This document shows, in pieces, positions 35,001 to 44,929 of a DNA stretch of 64,000 bases. Position numbers and translations under genes: made by a program. This stretch comes from Acorus gramineus (lineage: Eukaryota > Streptophyta > Magnoliopsida > Acorales > Acoraceae): NCBI GenBank assembly GCA_030737835.1, contig CM060853.1:7382133-7446132 (forward strand), read 5' to 3'. Each line of letters begins with the position of its first letter. The stretch's first letter is position 1. Below the pieces are notes generated by a model. The model was not told where the DNA came from and made no database searches. It saw nothing but the letters and a program-made list of their open reading frames with translations.

Positions 35001-35462
35001 TGCGAGCTGGTGCGGAGACTGGTCAAGGATGGTCACATTCTCTGGGTCAACATTCTTGACAATACCCAATGTGGTGAAGCCAGTCCCTCCTCCCACATCC
35101 ACCACTTTCAGCCTCCGGTCATAGAGCTCGGCAGGCTCAAGCGCCTCATCTCTCATGTCCTCAGTCCAGTGACCAGGGTTTATGACATGGTCATAAACGA
35201 TGGACAGAAACCTATAGAACCAAAAGGCCTCCTTCTTGTGTTGGATGAACCTTGGCTGCGAAGCCGGCCTAGAAGAGGAGACGCTGCATTTGGTGATCAA
35301 TGTTGTTGTGATTCGGTTTCTTGAAATTCCACCGAAAGAAACCGAATCAATCACGGGTAAGCATATCCCATGGATGTTTGAACCCGAGAAACCTAACCCT
35401 TGTCTGGGTCTGCCTCTGATGAGTGTGATGTTCTCAGCTCCATTGAGCAGGGAGGAATGCAT
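29046..35462 (-). CDS. VTE3: MPBQ/MSBQ methyltransferase, chloroplast inner envelope (VTE3)
   Basis: Exons in transcript order are 34894-35462, 33917-34223 and 29046-29201. They join exactly to 343 aa (Arabidopsis VTE3 is about 338). The enzyme methylates 2-methyl-6-phytylbenzoquinol and 2-methyl-6-solanesylbenzoquinol using S-adenosylmethionine, giving precursors of tocopherol and plastoquinone. The start is the ATG at 35462 (MHSSLLNGAENI). The N-terminal ~55 residues, Ser/Arg-rich up to SSSRPASQPRFIQHKKE, are a likely transit peptide. The SAM-binding motif VVDVGGGTGFTTLG, then ILDQSPHQL, EGDAEDLPFP and SIEYWPDPQRG are all present. The last exon ends in a single membrane anchor (TYFVLVPIYMW) followed by KDQIVPKGMPI. 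A 5' UTR intron may lie at about 35504-35951. Intron 2 is 4.7 kb and full of repeats. Confidence 0.96.
29380..29605. repeat. Strand-switching TTATT/AATAA microsatellite in VTE3 intron 2
   Basis: About 29380-29520 is an imperfect array of TTATTC and TTATTG units. After the short spacer AACTTTAAAAAAA it switches to the complementary AATAATAA/AACAATAA pattern until about 29605. The two arms could pair as a large imperfect hairpin. Confidence 0.8.
31560..31955 (-). mobile_element. AT-rich MITE of about 400 bp (family shared with the 38.2-kb copy)
   Basis: Read on the minus strand this block is colinear with 38165-38550 on the plus strand. Shared phrases include GTTGTTTGTTTTGA, ATGTCTGGATAAGTTA, CTCTTATCAACCATTTAT and CACTTTATCCAAG. 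It lies in VTE3 intron 2, in antisense relation to its family member. Exact ends are not fixed by a TSD. Confidence 0.6.
32400..33860. repeat. Diverged tandem repeat array in VTE3 intron 2
   Basis: Units share phrases such as CATGGAAGCATCCAAATTTG (about 32435) with CATGAAAGCATCCAAGTTTG (about 32693), TAACCYAAYTGTTCAATATG (about 32955 and 33675), and GTGCATGCATCATAAATTGA (about 32618, 33005 and 33721). ATGGATAAGCTGRCRG occurs at about 33595 and 33800. Units differ in length and are old. A LINE tail (33073-33567) interrupts the array. Confidence 0.6.
33073..33567 (+). mobile_element. 5'-truncated L1-type LINE inserted in the VTE3 intron repeat
   Basis: The block carries broken frames similar to the C-terminus of plant L1 ORF2, including an EENIWEMVVQYI pattern near 33315. 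A T-rich 3' UTR and an A run at about 33557-33567 follow. The word acttatata lies directly before (33064-33072) and after (33568-33576), consistent with a target-site duplication. It is antisense to VTE3, inside intron 2. Confidence 0.65.
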
Positions 35463-36620
35463 TGTTTGATCAACAAGACCCACAATCGGATTCTAGTTAC
35501 CTAACAACACAGGTAAATTATTTCTCAGTCACTTTATGTCAAGAACAAACAAGATTCACACAACCCACAAACCAACATTTTGACCTTTCCAATGAATTGC
35601 AAGAAACAGAGAAGATGAAGTCACAAATAAGTCCTCTGATCCAAAGAATTTTTTACAACCAAAATAACCACAAACCAAAAATCTCCGCCTTTCCAATTAT
35701 CGCAAGAAACCCATAACAAGATCATTGTAGATTTGCCCTCTAAGCAGATGAATATGTAAGAAAAACACTAATTCACAAAACCCACAAACAAAATCTCATC
35801 TTTTTAATGAATGAAAGAAACCCATGTGAAAAAAATCACTGACACCTTCCTTGTGTTCAAAAGATGGAATTAATCTGTAAACGAGAGCATATAAATGGAA
35901 GGAAACAACACCCAATAACACAGTTCATTATGCAAAGGGAAGGATTCTTACAGGCTTTCGAGTGACCTGACTGACCTCGCATTCAACTGGGAGAGCTCAA
36001 GTGAGATGAAGAGAAGAGAATGGGCGGCCTGTATTCTCTCTTCTTTTTTTTTGCCTTCCAAGTGAGATAGAAGCCACATGTTCTGAAGATAGGTGTCACT
36101 TGGTGATTCATGACTGATGAGTGATGACTGGTGTCACATATAGGGCATTTTAATTTTTAACCAAATTAATCACTCATGATTAATCAACTAACAAAATAAG
36201 CACACTTATATAATTTTTACATTTTTTTTCAAAAAAAAAATAAATAAAAAAATGGGATTTTTTTTTATTCACTGACTGTGATCGAGGAATAGTGTCACAA
36301 GGTCACATATAACTCAGGCAATGATGCTTGTTTATACATGGGTGATCATTTTTTTTTTAAATAGTAAATATTATCTAACAATATATATGTTTTGATAAAA
36401 ACATGTATCATTCTATTTTGAATTGAATGAATCTATTTTAATAAATGTAAAAAAAAACTAACAATGTTTATACTTTATCTAACAATGCATAGGATTTTTA
36501 ATGATGTATATGAGACTATATTTTAGACTACGAAAAATAGTAAGTGTAACAACATGTTTTTTTATAATATAGAGAAATGTTAAAATATGACTCGAACATG
36601 CATAAAGACAATTATATTCA
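35463..36620. other. VTE3 5' region and AT-rich flank
   Basis: On the minus strand a donor-like GCCT/GTAAG at about 35951 and an acceptor-like TTGTTAG at about 35504 suggest a 5' UTR intron of about 450 bases. The leader exon would then start near 36000-36030. The stretch 36330-36600 shares phrases (TTTTTAAATAGTAA, GAATTGAATGAA, ATAAATGTAAAAAAA) with repeats near 16.3 and 62.4 kb, so it is probably a diverged MITE copy. No gene is seen. Confidence 0.4.
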
Positions 36621-37160
36621 TTACAAATCTCCACATGGAGGCTCAAGTGCGTACTTAAGAGAAGGGTTGTGACATTGAGTATTAATCAATGGTAGATATG
36701 CCATGTATCCTTTTGCGACCCTCTTCAGGAATAAGATGACTAGGAACATGATGATTGGACTTGAAGAACACTTCTCTCCATAATCTATTTTTTGATGGAA
36801 AGAAGTGAAACAATCGGATTTTCCTAAGATACTCCCTCCCGGAGTTTTGTATATATCCTTTTCAGGTTCATCTCCTGAGTAGGGAGGGTACAATCCTTTA
36901 TAATATGGTTGAAAGTAACTTTTTAGTTGGTATGAAGGATTGGTGGAAGGTGCAATACCTTGAAGTAAACTTCTACCATCCTCTTGAAAAAGGAGTTCTC
37001 TTACCCAAGCATCATGCTTGTTCCTCCAGGATTGCAAGGATTCTTAGAATGAATAATGCATCTCGGAATAATGTCACCCTCTCATTGTTACTCGTCTCCT
37101 TAACAGTCCTTTGCTCCTCGAAATCACTTAACAAAAGTGATCGCATCAACTTTTTGTTTT
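36621..37160. other. Unassigned sequence between repeats
   Basis: More balanced in composition than its surroundings, with open frames on both strands, one of them 138 codons on the minus strand (36621-37037). I recognise no protein family and no splice context, so I do not call a gene. It may be a decayed gene fragment carried by a transposon. Confidence 0.25.
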
Positions 37161-37164
37161 GGGA

Positions 37165-37500
37165 ATAAGTCTCCAGATAACTCCGGATAACCTAAAGGGT
37201 GTTTGCGGATAACCCCTGATATAAGTATACCATAATAAACTGGGATAAATGGTATATGGATTCCAACCAACCCTTGGAATTAAAGTTATCCTATGTTATT
37301 TCACCCAAAGAATACGTGGGCCCACTGTCAAATCAACTGTCATCATCTCTTATAAATCACATGTCAAATCAACTATCATTATTTTTTTACATTTTATAAA
37401 TCTTTATCCATACTTTATTCACATTTTACCCAAACAATAAAACATTTATTTTTACGTTTATCAACGAGAATAATTCAAAACACAATATCGAAAAAGAGGG
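37165..37500 (+). mobile_element. AT-rich MITE copy (same superfamily as 8.5 and 38.2 kb)
   Basis: The block contains GGGTGTTTGCGGATAACCCC at its left, then TGTCAAATCAACTRTCATCA twice, then TTTATCCATACTTTATTCAC and CAAACAATAAAACATTTATT. These phrases recur at 8.65-8.84 kb. Ends are approximate. Confidence 0.5.
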
Positions 37501-37816
37501 ACACGCCATCATTTGTTATTTCTTCCCTCAAATAATTTTTGGGACGTGTGCTCATCTAAAGAGCACTGAAAGCAAAATCTCCACCACAATCACAACTCAA
37601 CTGCTGCATATTAAAATGTGTAATTAGACGACTAGGTAATTATTTGCTTTGTTTTTTTTCCTAATAAGTAATATATCTGGAATCAGAAAATTTTAGGAAG
37701 TGCTACAAAATGTGGCTTTCTTTCTTTTCTTTTACCAGCTCACACAACCTGTTTCTAATGACTGCTCGGAGTTGATCAGTGATCATGACTATATCACATC
37801 TTTGGATTGTTGATCG

Positions 37817-38002
37817 AATAGGTGCACCCCTGAAATGACTTGGGTAGTTCATCCATCATTTTATATAGCTTCTAAATAGCATCTTAACTTACCAATAATT
37901 TAATTATCCAATAGGTGCACCCCTGAAATGACTTGGATAGTTCAACCATCATTTTATATAGCTTCTAAATAGCATCTTAACTTACCAATAATTTAATTAT
38001 CT
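37817..38002 (+). repeat. Near-identical tandem duplication, 2 x 93 bp
   Basis: The unit starts AATAGGTGCACCCCTGAAAT and ends TTTAATTATC. The second copy begins at 37910. Over the compared length I find only about two differences. The high identity points to a recent duplication. Confidence 0.9.
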
Positions 38003-38098
38003 TTTATTATTCTATTATATCTTGTTTTACTCATCCATCTCAATTTTCGAATCACAGCCATACTAGTTTTACGAATATATTATTCTTCTACACCCCCA

Positions 38099-38114
38099 CC
38101 CCCCCCCCCCCCCC
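38099..38114 (+). repeat. Poly-C tract
   Basis: A run of about 16 C bases following CACCCCCACC. Such runs are prone to length change and sequencing error. Confidence 0.9.
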
Positions 38115-38164
38115 ATGTGGTGAAGCACGACTAGGAATAAGAGGGAACAGAGTGGAATAATAAA

Positions 38165-38600
38165 TATAAGTTGTTTGTTTTGATAGAATGAATTACAATA
38201 ATTATATCTGGATAAGTTAAAAATAAACCCGAAAACTATTGTAAAAAGGTGTTGAAATTACTTACCAAGCTTATATACATAAATGGATAAAAATATAATT
38301 ATTTATCATCTCAACAAAATTATATTACCTAACGTTCTCACACATCCAATAATATGTCACATATATCATATCACACATATTTATCTCTGACTCATTCTTA
38401 AATACTAACAATTTATGCATGAGTATAATTATCATTTGAAATGTCATTATATTATCAATCTCTTATCAACCATTTATTCTCACTTTATCCAAGGTAAACC
38501 CCAAACAATAAAAATATTATTTTTACATTGAGAATTATTGAATTACGTAAATTATTAAATATCCTGGTATAATATCCAGGGTCAATGACTCTACGATATA
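38165..38600 (+). mobile_element. AT-rich MITE of about 400 bp
   Basis: This is the plus-strand counterpart of 31560-31955, colinear over about 390 bases with shared phrases TCTGGATAAGTTA, TCTCTTATCAACCATTTATT and CACTTTATCCAAGG. The right side ends near ATCCTGGTATAATATCCAGG. No coding capacity. Confidence 0.6.
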
Positions 38601-38709
38601 CCCCAAACGAGGGGTTAAATTGCCAGCAGTGTGTCATAAAATGTTGCTGGTCTTATAACCATCTTAAAATTCCTTTCAACTCTCAATTCCACATGAAACC
38701 CATTGTGCC

Positions 38710-39500
38710 CAGGGGCGGCGCCAGCTTGAGAGTGATGTGGTCAATTGACCCATCACTAATTCTTATATATTTATAGAAACAGCCCGCCAGAGTTTCATCT
38801 ATTATTTTTTTATAAACAAACCAGCTCATGAATTTTTTTTGAAACAAACCGAGCCCATAGAGCCATTAAAAATACTACACCCACTTCCAATGAAAAAAAA
38901 GTACTGTTACACAGTTTTTTTTCAGCTTCAATTTTAGTCTCATATGCGTCGATAGAAAATTATCGGAGCATATACTCACATTAACGATGTATATGCTTCG
39001 ATAGAAATTTTCACATTTTTTATAAATGCATCCAGCTTTATTTTTTGTAAAATATATACATCATTAAATGAGATATTATTTTTAAAAAATTCAAAATATG
39101 TGTAGACTGGAATTGGGGCTGAAAAGGGATTTGGACATAAATAGTGGGACCACTACTCCATTTTTAAAGAATATGGTAATTGGCTGGAATACAACATTGA
39201 AAATGATGCAGTATTTTATTTATGTTGTTATTATTTATTCAGGACTGATACCAATTTTCAAGTGAGAAATGATGCTTTTGTTACGGGTGGATTCACAACT
39301 TGGAATAAAAAAAAAGGTTGAGAGTTTCTATTGCTTGGAAGAAATGTGAAGATCTAATGAATCAAAAGTAAGATATTCAAAGTTATTTTTCTAAACAATC
39401 AGAACAAATGAAGATTCAATATCAAACTCGTTTAAATGCTTCGGTTGATTGCGTAAGATTCATTTTGCTTCTAAGGGTTAGCTTTTCGTGATAAGATTTT
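38710..39500 (+). pseudogene. Decayed hAT transposon with TTF-type zinc-finger transposase remnant
   Basis: CAGGGGCGGCGCCAG at about 38710 is a typical left terminus of plant hAT elements whose transposase has a TTF-type zinc finger and a DUF4371 region. From about 39170 the plus strand reads EYGNWLEYNIENDAVFYLCC, then YLFRTDTNFQVRNDAFVTGG, then FTTWNKKK, CEDLMNQK, and SEQMKIQYQTRLNASVDCVR. This matches the order of the TTF finger (WLEYSIEKDAAFCLYCY, GFSNWKK) and the start of DUF4371 (NYQTRLNASI). A stop after MNQK and at least one frame shift near the KKK stretch break the frame, and only the N-terminal part is present. No matching right terminus was found. Confidence 0.7.
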
Positions 39501-40234
39501 TTGAAAATTTTACGAAATTTATTTTTTTTAATGACTCTATCCATGAAAATTCTTGAAGCCACCATTGTTGTGCCCCGCACTATGCCACGTTGAATTGTGA
39601 AGTTATATGGCTTTTTTATAATAGATTTGCCCATAAAATATAATCCTTGTTAGTTATTTTGAATACGATATCATATTAACACGGCATATTCCAACTCTTG
39701 AACGATAAATGAAGTTTTAGCTGCTAATCTCCTATTAATAAATAATAATAATAATAAACTTTCTGTTTTGTTTTTTTAGGTAAGACACCTGCTTATATGC
39801 TTGAGGGGACCTCATGGGGACAGGAGTACAGGATCTCCATCATGAAACAATAACTCTCCAGGCTGCTCCAGCACGCAAACCTACATATATCAAATTTTGA
39901 ATTTGAATATTTTTGGATTTGATCATTTATGAATATACTTTAAAAAATTGACAAGCTTGGATGATCAAGTTTGGTTTGAAAGATGAGAAAATTAAAATTA
40001 AAATTTCAGAGCTTCCAGTTCCTTTTAAATTAGAGATCATACAAATATGATTAATAATACAAAATAATTTAACTTAAATAACACATAAAACGCATATAAA
40101 TTTACAATATACATCAAATTATGATATTTTCTGAAATGGATGCATCTATTAGTGATATTCAAATATCACAAATTCTGATTATTATTTTTTTTTGAATAAT
40201 TGACTGATGGCTTGAGATGGATAGCTCAAAAGTG

Positions 40235-40330
40235 TTTTTTTTTTTTTTTCCAGAGGGAAAAGGTAAGCATGCATTTTAATATCATTTAAGGGGGACATGC
40301 CCGCATTAAAGTAAATTACAGCATAAAAAA
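40235..40330 (-). mobile_element. Poly-T-led retroposon tail (LINE or SINE, minus strand)
   Basis: A 15-base T run at 40235-40249 is followed by CCAGAGGGAAAAGGTAAGCA and a GGGGGACATGCCCGC phrase. Read on the minus strand this is a non-LTR retroposon 3' end with its poly-A. Extent to the left of the tail is unknown. Confidence 0.4.
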
Positions 40331-40760
40331 CAAAAAAGGAGTGGTCGAAGAGGGATCTGGTCTCGTGGCATATATTTCACTCTCCTATTGGATACTGATG
40401 GTACTTAAGAATTCATATTTTCTCCAATAGCTGATTAAATCCAATAGAAGAGTGAAATATATATCCAACAATTGATTTTGCAGTTCGATTTATAGTCGTC
40501 CAGTTCGATACTGACCGAACTAACCGGATCAAGACCTGACTGGATCTGGTCTCGTGGTAGATCCCTCTTCGACCACTCCTTTTTTGTTTTTTATGCTGTA
40601 ATTTACCCTATAATATGAATTCCTAAGTATCATCAGTATCCAATAGAAGAGTGAAATATATATCCAACAATTGATTTTGCAGTTCGATTTATAGGTGGCG
40701 CAGTTCAATTTTCACATTATCCAGTTCGGTACTGACCGAGTCCGGTCCTAACTGAATCCG
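40310..40760. repeat. Compound inverted and direct repeat
   Basis: AGTGGTCGAAGAGGGATC (about 40341) recurs inverted at about 40556-40573, with about 25 further paired bases (ATTACAGCATAAAAAACAAA). Next to it, a segment from GTATCCAATAGAAGAGTG onward to GCAGTTCGATTTATAG (about 40438-40495) is repeated directly at about 40638-40695. A third, inverted, copy of its start lies at about 40380-40400. A relative is at 25.44-25.62 kb. Confidence 0.65.
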
Positions 40761-41145
40761 ATCCCATCTACCACTTAAATCCCGGACACGAATTCTATTC
40801 TTCTATTACAATTTATCCCTGGGCAAAACTCAAAAGAGTTACTGGTAAGACAATCACCACCTGAAAAATAACAGGAAGATAATAATGCTTTTGGCTCTTC
40901 CCATTTTTTGTTTGTTTGTGGTTTATTCATCCATAATGGATTTTTCTTTGATTGAATCAAAACACATTAACAAGACTTCAATAAATGAAAAAAGAGAAAA
41001 AAAAATACATATATTTGCAGCTTGTGCACAATGGTAGCACTTGTTCTTCTACACTTTTAAAAATTAGTTTCTCAATATAGTTTACAACAATGATAAAATG
41101 CGCTTCTGTCACTCAGAAAACACCAATTGTAATGTTGGAAGAGAA

Positions 41146-43705
41146 TCACAGTATCCAGCATCTGCAGCCTTGTGGATCTTGGGGTCCTTCAAACCATCTA
41201 TCCCATGTGGTGATTGCTGGTCCTATAGTTCTACCAAAACAAAGGAAACCACAGAATTAGCTATAAAGCTAACTATTATTCACAAAGAATGTTAAGCTCT
41301 TTTTTTGGTAGGTAAATCAAGAATCTGATGTTAGGATTTTCTGTTTCTCACATTGGAAGCAGTGGATCCGGTCTGTCTTCTATGCCACGTAATAATCTGC
41401 GTGAACACCAAATGAAATTTCAGTTCCTTAAAAAGTGAATAAGTTGGTTTCACAATCGATTTCCAAAACCAGTTTTAGTGGAGCAGAATGTTTGAGTAAT
41501 CTTGAGCTATTGTTAAGACATACTCCTGACACACGGCTGAGACTTTCTCCATTTTCTCCAATGCTTCAAGCTCTTCCTGTGTGATGCATGAAGTTAGAGA
41601 TGACATACAAAAAATGATATCTCGGTTCATAAATTGAAATTGTTAGACAATAAGATGGATTTTTTTTATTCATATGCATGATGATTGATGGGTGATTAGT
41701 ATTTCTCAAGTCTGAGAGACCAAAATGATAGAGTGAGCATGAAAAAACCAAACGGAAGTTCAACTGAAAAGCTTGGTTTAATCCAAATCCATGTCTGAAA
41801 TTCTTTAAAGTAGATCAATCCAAAACATTATGTCTCAATAATAATAGGCCCCTGATGCTGAATGATACAAAGCAATCAGCCCCACACATGGTCATCCACC
41901 CTGTCAATGGGATGTTCGGTCACATTCTGTCTCATTGTATTTGATTGATTTCTCTATATTTTGAGTGGAATATTTTTAAGAACTGAATGACCAACATTAC
42001 TACAATAATTTCAGGATATCCAGGTCCTCAAGGGCAGGGTTGTAGTAGTCATGAGACATATATATAAGATTTGATATATTTCAATTCTTTTCATTTTTTC
42101 CCCACTAAGCTGGAGATTCAATTCTAGGTTTCTGAATGGCACAGGCCAGGGGGGAAAATACAAAGGGAAGTGAAACACTTGATTATTCAAAATATATAAA
42201 AAAAAACACCAGACAACAAAGAGACCATTCAACCACCAAGATTTGGATCCATTCCACCAACAAGCAACAATGCAGCGATTCCAATGACAAATTATATTGT
42301 CATGAGATGATTATTTGACACTGACATTCATGGTGCAATGTCCATCAAAATGTGGCCCACTGTTGGAAGTATTGTACAGCAACCAAAAAAAATCACATCA
42401 TAGTACATGGACTCTTTTAAATGTGTCCGTGAGTGAAATGGCAATAGTGATAAAAAAATCCCAGTGAGAGAGAGAGAGAGAGATCAGTTTCGGCAGCTTA
42501 TTGTGTACCACTAATTTTACACATCAGGTTAGGAAGCTATTACACTCAAAAACACTTCTACGTTATTCTTGCAAACACCACATCACCTAACACAGTATAT
42601 GAAATCATCTAATAAAATATATACTCTACTATGTCAATATATATTCTATCATGAAAGTTGTAAGAATGTATGCATTCAATTTGTTTGAGTAACGACTTTA
42701 TTTTTTTTTGTAAAAGTATGTACTTCATTAAACAAGAATATACTTCCCCCAAAAAAAAATCCAACCATGTGAAAGTGACTAATTTGCTATCAGGTTAACC
42801 ATCTCTGTTATGTTTCAGAAAATATTTTCCTTATTGCCTGACATCGAGTAACATAAGCAACAACTTTTTCTGTCCTTCAGGTTATAAACTTGAGAGCAAT
42901 TTCCCTGTGAAATCAATCAATAGCAAGTCTTCGCCAAAAATCTAATGTATGAGGATCTCAATACGGCTGATTGGCACAGAAGATCTGTGATTTGTACCTA
43001 ATTCAATTTAACAATTAGGCATAACTGTACTCAATTTTGACTGTCATGGACATTAAAAAAAAAAAAACAGAGATAAAGTCTAGTGGATAAGCGCTATATA
43101 TCAAGAATACCCAGTTTTTGAGCTGCATAAATATGCACACAGATATCCTCTGGAACCCATGACAACATATTCGTTTTACCCTGATGAATAAAAACAATCT
43201 TCTGATGAAAGACTCCAAATGATAACACGTGTTTCTCTCTGATGAGTCTGGCATAGCAAGTTAAAGACCAAGAAACATAAATCTCTCTCATGAGTCATAG
43301 ACCAAATTTCTTTCAAAGATTGTGGAAGGTTTAATAAACACTAACTCCATCACCTAGGAAATCATGAAGGACAGAAGGAAAGGAAATATTCCAAATATAT
43401 TTGACAATGTGAACTCAATGGGTATTATTTTTTTAAAACTTCAAAAACCTCTATTTGGATGAAACACAGATAGGTCTCTAACATGATGGCACCAAAATCC
43501 AAACTTTCAATTTTAAATGTAATTGAAATTCATAGTTGTTGGGGAGGGGACTGACCTCTAAGAACCTGGTCTCCTGTTCCAGCCTCTTCAGCTCGGCCTG
43601 TATCCGGTGCTTCCCCCTCGAGTCCACCGCCGCCGTCTGCTGCATCAGAGAGACCTGCACATCGGCGGCGGAAGACGAAGACATGGTCTCCGATTCCGCC
43701 TGCAT
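41146..43705 (-). CDS. Heterotrimeric G-protein gamma subunit, type A (AGG1/AGG2, RGG1-like)
   Basis: Exons in transcript order are 43556-43705, 41524-41576, 41352-41396 and 41146-41230, with exact phase joins, giving 110 aa (Arabidopsis AGG1 and AGG2 are about 98-100). The subunit dimerises with G-beta and anchors it to the plasma membrane. Visible features are the coiled-coil GGL-type core GKHRIQAELKRLEQETRFLE followed by EELEALEKMEKVSAVCQE, the DPLLPI motif, the plant-typical WDRWFEGPQDPQGCRC, and the C-terminal CaaX-type box CWIL for prenylation, preceded by a Cys that may be acylated. The start is the first in-frame ATG (MQAESETMSSSS); the Met 7 codons on could also serve. A (CT)n tract lies in the likely 5' UTR. 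Exons 2-4 are small and come from manual phase matching. Confidence 0.93.
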
Positions 43706-43746
43706 CTCTTCCAAGGCCGATCAGAACGAACGGCGATCCCCGGATG

Positions 43747-43748
<2 letters not shown>

Positions 43749-43782
<34 letters not shown>
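43749..43782 (+). repeat. (TC)n microsatellite in the likely 5' UTR of the G-gamma gene
   Basis: About 17 TC units, 45-80 bases upstream of the minus-strand start codon, reading as (GA)n in the transcript. GA tracts in plant 5' leaders are common and can bind BBR/BPC factors. A function here is only inferred. Confidence 0.9.
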
Positions 43783-43785
<3 letters not shown>

Positions 43786-44929
43786 ATAGAGACGCCATGA
43801 ACGGAGAGTTGGAGGAGTGAATCGATTAGTTGTTCATTGGAAATTGGGGAGAGGAAGATCGGATCTCAAGTGGGTTGGTTGGGTTTTGTGTTTCGTTCGT
43901 CCAATACGAAAAGAAGGGATATTTTTTTCAAACTCAAGTTCGGTTTTTGACTCCCCTTTTTGAGTGTGCGGTGGTGTGCGCGTCGTGGTGGTGGGGACAT
44001 TGATCATCTTTTCTGCTTGTTCTCATTCATTCTGATTTGGAAAATGATCTGTACTGACCCAGTTTTTCGGTAAGAATATGTACTGACCCAGTTGTTTATT
44101 AAAACGTCTACATCAATTTTTTTTTTTTAATTATATATTCTTTTATCGTTAAAGTAGATATTATTATATAAAATAAAATATATTATAATATAATAGTGTT
44201 TTATTTTTTTTTAATCGAAAAACAATAAAAACAACTGAGTGATAAAACCTTGTACACACTATGATAGTGTAGTATATATAATAATGTATGAGGATGCAAA
44301 ACGGATTGAGTGTGTTAGTGTTCTTCTAGTTTTTAGATTAAAAAAATAAAGTGCTGTTACACTCAATCGTTTTTGCAGCCTAGTGTGCAGTTTGAAATGA
44401 TCCACCAACCACTTACACATTGTAATTGTGCAGTATACATTACATTATTATACCGTAGTGTATAAAAATTATTTTTTTTATTATTCTTTTTTTTTTTTGT
44501 ACTGGTGTATCTCAGCATATATTTCAGTTTACAACAGTATATACGTCAATAAACGCGTGTATGGTGATAGTTGTGGATGAGACGAGACTGCACATAAAAT
44601 TGGACATATCAATTTATGAAAATGTTATATTATATAATGTTTGTTTAAAGTTATTGTAGATCATTTAAGTTTAACACAACCTTAAGAAATTTTATTATTA
44701 CATTTTTCAATAAGAATAATTAAAAGCACAATCAAACAAAATTTTACTTAAGGCATTCAGCCAGTGACAATTATGATGGTGATTATACCTAACTCAAATG
44801 CATACATATATTGAGAATTTGAGACAAGGACACATGCAAGCCTAGAACTATTATCTCAAGAAGCAAATTTTATAACCTGCCTTCCAATAATCATTTTTAT
44901 AAGAGCAAGTGAGTTAAGGCATTATTTCA
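43783..44929. other. G-gamma 5' flank and AT-rich intergenic DNA
   Basis: The first ~200 bases after 43783 are likely the promoter and leader of the minus-strand G-gamma gene. About 44250-44420 holds inverted words (ACACTATGATAGTGT, TACACTCAATC against GATTGAGTGTGT) related to the MITE at 62.4 kb. The stretch 44600-44740 shares words with the AT-rich MITE family. No gene is seen. Confidence 0.4.

Noticed and set aside
34878-35469. Plus-strand open frames of up to 148 codons opposite VTE3 exon 1
   Set aside because: Shadows of the VTE3 coding exon, with no family resemblance.
43015-43291. Two minus-strand open frames of 65-79 codons in the G-gamma intron 1
   Set aside because: No family match and they do not fit the G-gamma reading phase; exon 1 joins exon 2 directly.
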